Of a stretch of DNA of 9,704 nt, positions 7,662-9,704 are shown piece by piece. The DNA is from CAIZGX01 sp044239865. GTDB lineage: Bacteria > Bacteroidota > Bacteroidia > Flavobacteriales_D > Sanyastnellaceae. The stretch is from contig JBIIAO010000012.1 of the NCBI GenBank assembly GCA_044239865.1, forward strand, positions 1 through 9,704, read 5' to 3'. Made by a program: the position numbers and the translations under genes. Numbering within the stretch: position 1 is the first letter of the stretch; each line of letters starts with the position of its first letter. The notes beneath the pieces were generated by a model. That model was given only the letters and a program-made list of their open reading frames with translations. It was not told the DNA's origin and searched no databases.

Positions 7662-7787
7662 TATTCTACTGAACCGGTTGGTTCATGAAAAGTACTTTCT
7701 TTTGTTAAGAATGAAAGGGATGAAGCACTCATAATTGACGAGTTGAAAAACGAAATTAGAGAAATGCTTATCGGATTGCCTTTTTAA
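7662..7787 (+). pseudogene. 3' fragment of a broken small gene
   Basis: The frame is interrupted by TGA at 7686-7688. After it comes a run of coding-like residues, KVLSFVKNERDEALIIDELK and onward, ending in MLIGLPF and a TAA at 7785-7787. The 32-residue stretch has a charged amphipathic helix and a hydrophobic end, like a real C-terminus. There is no start codon, and the left side joins directly to the truncated attC-like half, so the gene body was probably lost in the same deletion. I do not recognise the family. Confidence 0.35.
7670..7685. repeat. short inverted repeat TGAACC-GGTT-GGTTCA
   Basis: Six-base arms are exactly complementary across a GGTT loop, and an AACCGGTT palindrome is nested inside. 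It sits in the junction between the truncated attC-like half and the gene fragment. There is no T-run after it. It may be incidental. Confidence 0.3.
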
Positions 7788-7854
7788 TCAATGGAATAAT
7801 TTAATCTGATTTTGTCGAACGAAGTTAGATTTGTTTGTTTGGGGAGTGCGAAAA

Positions 7855-7886
7855 TTGCAACTCAAAAGGAAATTTACCTAAATTTG
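7855..7886 (+). promoter_or_regulatory. Bacteroidota-type promoter (TTG, 21 bases, TAAATTTG)
   Basis: TTG at 7855-7857 and TAAATTTG at 7879-7886 are separated by 21 bases, matching the known Bacteroidota pattern of a -33 TTG/TTTG and a -7 TAnnTTTG. The start codon of the Panacea gene lies only 11 bases after the -7 box. The predicted transcript would therefore have almost no 5' leader, and no Shine-Dalgarno site is possible for that start. Confidence 0.55.
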
Positions 7887-7896
7887 CAATAATCCT

Positions 7897-8478
7897 ATGA
7901 ACAAAGACTCAAACGCAATGCAACATAATCTTCAAATGCAGAAGATTGGAAACGCGCTGGTTTACCTTTCTTCTCACATTTCCGATTTGTCGAAAACCAA
8001 GCTTCTGAAGCTCGTTTATCTGTTGGACGAAGTTTCAATTCGGAAAAGTGGTGTGCCCATCTTTAATCTAACCTACAAGGTTTGGAAATTTGGGCCAGTT
8101 TCAGAAGACCTCTATATAGACTTATCCGATGATTTGAGATTCGTGAAAGATTTTTTGAAGTTCGATGCGTCAACACAATCGTTCAAACCGGCTTCAGAGT
8201 TTTGCGACGATGAGTTTTCGGACAACGAGATTGAACTCATGAATTTTGTAATTGAAAAATACGGTGCCAAAAGCGCTGCCGATTTGGTTAGCGTTACACA
8301 TCATCCTTTTTCTCCTTGGTACAACACAGCAAAGGAAAACAACGTTCTCGAGCCTCTAGAACAAGAACTGATCAATCATACCGATCTGATTATCGATATG
8401 AAACAACTCATCGCTCACGACGCGTTGAAGCTGGCCCTTTACAACGACTACATTTCGTTAAGTGGTTATGCTAATTGA
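7897..8478 (+). CDS. Panacea (DUF4065, SocA/GepA-like) antitoxin
   Basis: A 193-residue protein with the Panacea domain across roughly residues 13-145. Visible landmarks are KTKLLKLVYLLDE (33-45), the KVWKFGPVSEDLY segment (61-73) corresponding to the family's W-x-x-GPV...LY motif, and LVSVTHHPFSPW (130-141). Panacea domains neutralise many unrelated toxins encoded next to them and are known from SocA and phage-linked GepA proteins. The gene comes first in a two-gene operon, as is usual for antitoxins, and its end overlaps the next gene by 11 bases. ATG 7897 is taken as the start because the promoter's -7 box sits just before it; ATG 7918 is an alternative if the transcript starts later. Confidence 0.82.
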   Translation: MNKDSNAMQHNLQMQKIGNALVYLSSHISDLSKTKLLKLVYLLDEVSIRKSGVPIFNLTYKVWKFGPVSEDLYIDLSDDLRFVKDFLKFDASTQSFKPASEFCDDEFSDNEIELMNFVIEKYGAKSAADLVSVTHHPFSPWYNTAKENNVLEPLEQELINHTDLIIDMKQLIAHDALKLALYNDYISLSGYAN

Positions 8479-8908
8479 AGGAAATATTCTTTACTTCACT
8501 CCGTTTTATTTTAAAAATGGAAATCCACCGAGATCAAAATTCTTTGTTGTTTTAAAGTCTTTAGGAAATCACGCGGTCTTGGCTTCCTTGCCGACAAGTG
8601 TCGATGCAATTCCTTCGAAATACGACGATCAACAGGGCTGCCTAGAATTGCCCGAAATTGGTTTGAACTGTTATGTTATTCACCCCAACATTGCCATTAC
8701 CGAATGCGGCAAGTCTTTTCAGAAAAAGACCCATTTGTTCGGTCATCAACTCGATGAATATGCAACGCAAATGTTGAACGAAGTATATCCAACAGAGGGC
8801 ATCGATTATACCGTTTGGGGAAAATTCAAGCCAGACGTTTTTCAAGATTTGCTAGATTGTTTCAGATCTTCACAAGCCGTTAAACGCAAGTACAAGCGTA
8901 TCCTTTAG
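8468..8908 (+). CDS. putative PemK/MazF-like toxin partner of the Panacea antitoxin
   Basis: A 146-residue protein from ATG 8468, which overlaps the antitoxin end by 11 bases; a GTG two codons earlier (8462) is possible. The N-terminal part, EGNILYFTPF (4-13), then PPRSKFFVVLKSL (20-32), resembles the strand and basic-Pro loop layout of the PemK/MazF SH3-like barrel, though sequence similarity is weak. The central region, CLELPEIGLNCYVIHPNIAI (58-77), is again strand-rich. The C-terminus is helical and ends in a basic tail, KRKYKRIL. Panacea systems are known to pair with PemK-like as well as other toxins, so position supports a toxin role. The fold assignment and any RNase activity are inference. 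Confidence 0.55.
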   Translation: MLIEGNILYFTPFYFKNGNPPRSKFFVVLKSLGNHAVLASLPTSVDAIPSKYDDQQGCLELPEIGLNCYVIHPNIAITECGKSFQKKTHLFGHQLDEYATQMLNEVYPTEGIDYTVWGKFKPDVFQDLLDCFRSSQAVKRKYKRIL

Positions 8909-8944
8909 TACTTTTTATTTTTCCCACATTTTTTTAGTAAACTA

Positions 8945-8966
8945 CAATACGAACAAAGGCGTATTG
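8945..8966. repeat. inverted repeat CAATACG-N8-CGTATTG
   Basis: Seven-base arms are exactly complementary across eight bases, 37 bases after the toxin stop. The AATACG...CGTATTG arms and eight-base spacing are the same as in the palindrome at 4509-4529. It could end the toxin-antitoxin transcript, but a T-run does not follow directly. A regulatory or recombination site shared by the two ends of the island is the other reading. Confidence 0.45.
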
Positions 8967-9089
8967 CGGCGCTATTGCATTTTTCAGTGATTTGTTTAAA
9001 CAGATAGTTACATCTTTTTGATGCGAGAAATGTATGAATTCATTGTCTTGCTTGAAACACTTGCGACTATGTCTTAAACGATTCTGTCT

Positions 9090-9704
9090 ATGCAAGCTTG
9101 TCGTTGGGTATTCTTTTATGTGGGATTCACTGTTTCCCTCCTCATCCCATCTTTATCAATCTTCTCTCAGTACCCACCTGTTACACAACGGTTGCAGTAT
9201 TCTTCGTCGTTGGGCGATGTAGTTGTTAGCTCCAACCAACAGGTTCAACTTCCGAGTTTGTCTTCTACGCAGAGCGATTTAGGTAGCTTGTTCACGCTGA
9301 CGTTCGGAGTGGATTACGCGAGCGACGTGATGCCTGTTGGCGATAAAATATACGAGGTAGATGTGAAGATCGAATACCACGCAAGCGGTAGCAGCGTGTT
9401 ACAATCCCAATACGAAACCTTGATTTTGGATGGGAATTCGGGCAATGGCACGACGTTGTTGAATGTTGGAGTAGATAAGCGTACCGTTTTGATGGGTAAT
9501 GTGAAGGATGCGAAGGTGATTGTTCTAGCTATGCGTGAGAACACTACAGCGGTAAGTTTTTTGAATCACCGTTTGTATTTGGATTTGGAATTGTACCCCA
9601 ATGTTCAGGGTGTTTTGTCTAGTGTAGTTCCTGGGAATCCTACGGTGAGTGAGGTGGGAGTAGAGTCTTGTACAAATGGGAGTAGTTCGAGCAGTGAATT
9701 TTTG
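9090..9704 (+). CDS. secreted protein N-terminus, possible start of a second RHS gene (runs off right edge)
   Basis: The frame is open from a stop at 9075 to the window end; ATG 9090 is the only start, giving 205 residues. The first 26 residues are a signal peptide: one Arg, a hydrophobic stretch from about 7 to 25, and a likely cut before Gln27 (SIFS-Q), typical of Bacteroidota exported proteins. The mature part is Ser/Gly/Thr/Val-rich and looks beta-structured, with segments such as FTLTFGVDY and LYLDLELYP. No named domain is recognisable. The G+C-rich base and codon style (AGCAGC, TACGCG, GTGAAG) resembles the RHS core at the left edge, so this may be the start of another RHS/YD protein; that link is inference. 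A 62-codon frame from 9034 overlaps it and is taken as spurious. Confidence 0.75.
   Translation, partial: MQACRWVFFYVGFTVSLLIPSLSIFSQYPPVTQRLQYSSSLGDVVVSSNQQVQLPSLSSTQSDLGSLFTLTFGVDYASDVMPVGDKIYEVDVKIEYHASGSSVLQSQYETLILDGNSGNGTTLLNVGVDKRTVLMGNVKDAKVIVLAMRENTTAVSFLNHRLYLDLELYPNVQGVLSSVVPGNPTVSEVGVESCTNGSSSSSEFL

Noticed and set aside
7644..7688. Small peptide from GTG 7644 ending at TGA 7686
   Set aside because: Its first codons are the GTTAATTGAA block shared with the attC-like repeat, so the reading frame there is better explained by the repeat.
9034..9222. 62-codon frame with an ATG overlapping the start of the right-edge gene
   Set aside because: It is out of frame with the signal-peptide protein, has no promoter or family features, and is Cys/Leu-rich in a way typical of a shadow frame.

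Overview
The window looks like accessory DNA from a member of the Bacteroidota. The signs are an RHS protein with the Bacteroidota-style core (SDYSPFG, DPRLGRFFSVDP, NNPI-type end, DPDG), a TTG-N21-TAAATTTG promoter of the type used by the Bacteroidota housekeeping sigma factor, weak or absent Shine-Dalgarno sequences, and a signal peptide ending in S-Q. Genus cannot be decided from this sequence.

Layout, left to right, essentially all on the + strand. (1) 3-3020: the 3' part of a large RHS/YD-repeat polymorphic toxin. It is G+C-rich up to the DPDG core motif and abruptly A+T-rich in the last 227 residues, the replaceable toxin tip. (2) 3017-3664: a membrane protein overlapping the toxin stop, the likely immunity partner. 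(3) 3665-4775: about 1.1 kb with no convincing gene. It holds a perfect 8-bp-arm palindrome and a small G+C-rich patch that may be a gene remnant. (4) 4776-7661: two single-gene units, a cytosolic trypsin-like protease and a RecF/SMC-type ATPase. Between them is an approximately 130-nt imperfect hairpin built like an integron attC site. The protease unit is bounded by exactly complementary 9-mers. The ATPase is followed by what looks like the left half of a second site of the same family. (5) 7662-7787: a broken 3' gene fragment. (6) 7879-8908: a promoter and a two-gene operon, a Panacea (DUF4065) antitoxin overlapped by a small protein resembling the PemK/MazF fold, i.e. a probable toxin-antitoxin module. 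(7) 9090-9704: the N-terminus of a secreted protein running off the right edge. Its G+C-rich, Ser/Gly-rich style matches the first RHS gene, so it may start the next RHS gene.

Taken together this is a conflict/defence island lying between an RHS gene and a second, probably RHS-like, gene: toxin plus immunity, then cassette-like single genes, then a toxin-antitoxin pair. The most unusual element is the attC-like cassette structure, with no integrase gene in view. The RHS tip and its partner membrane protein are a toxin/immunity pair I cannot assign to a known family.
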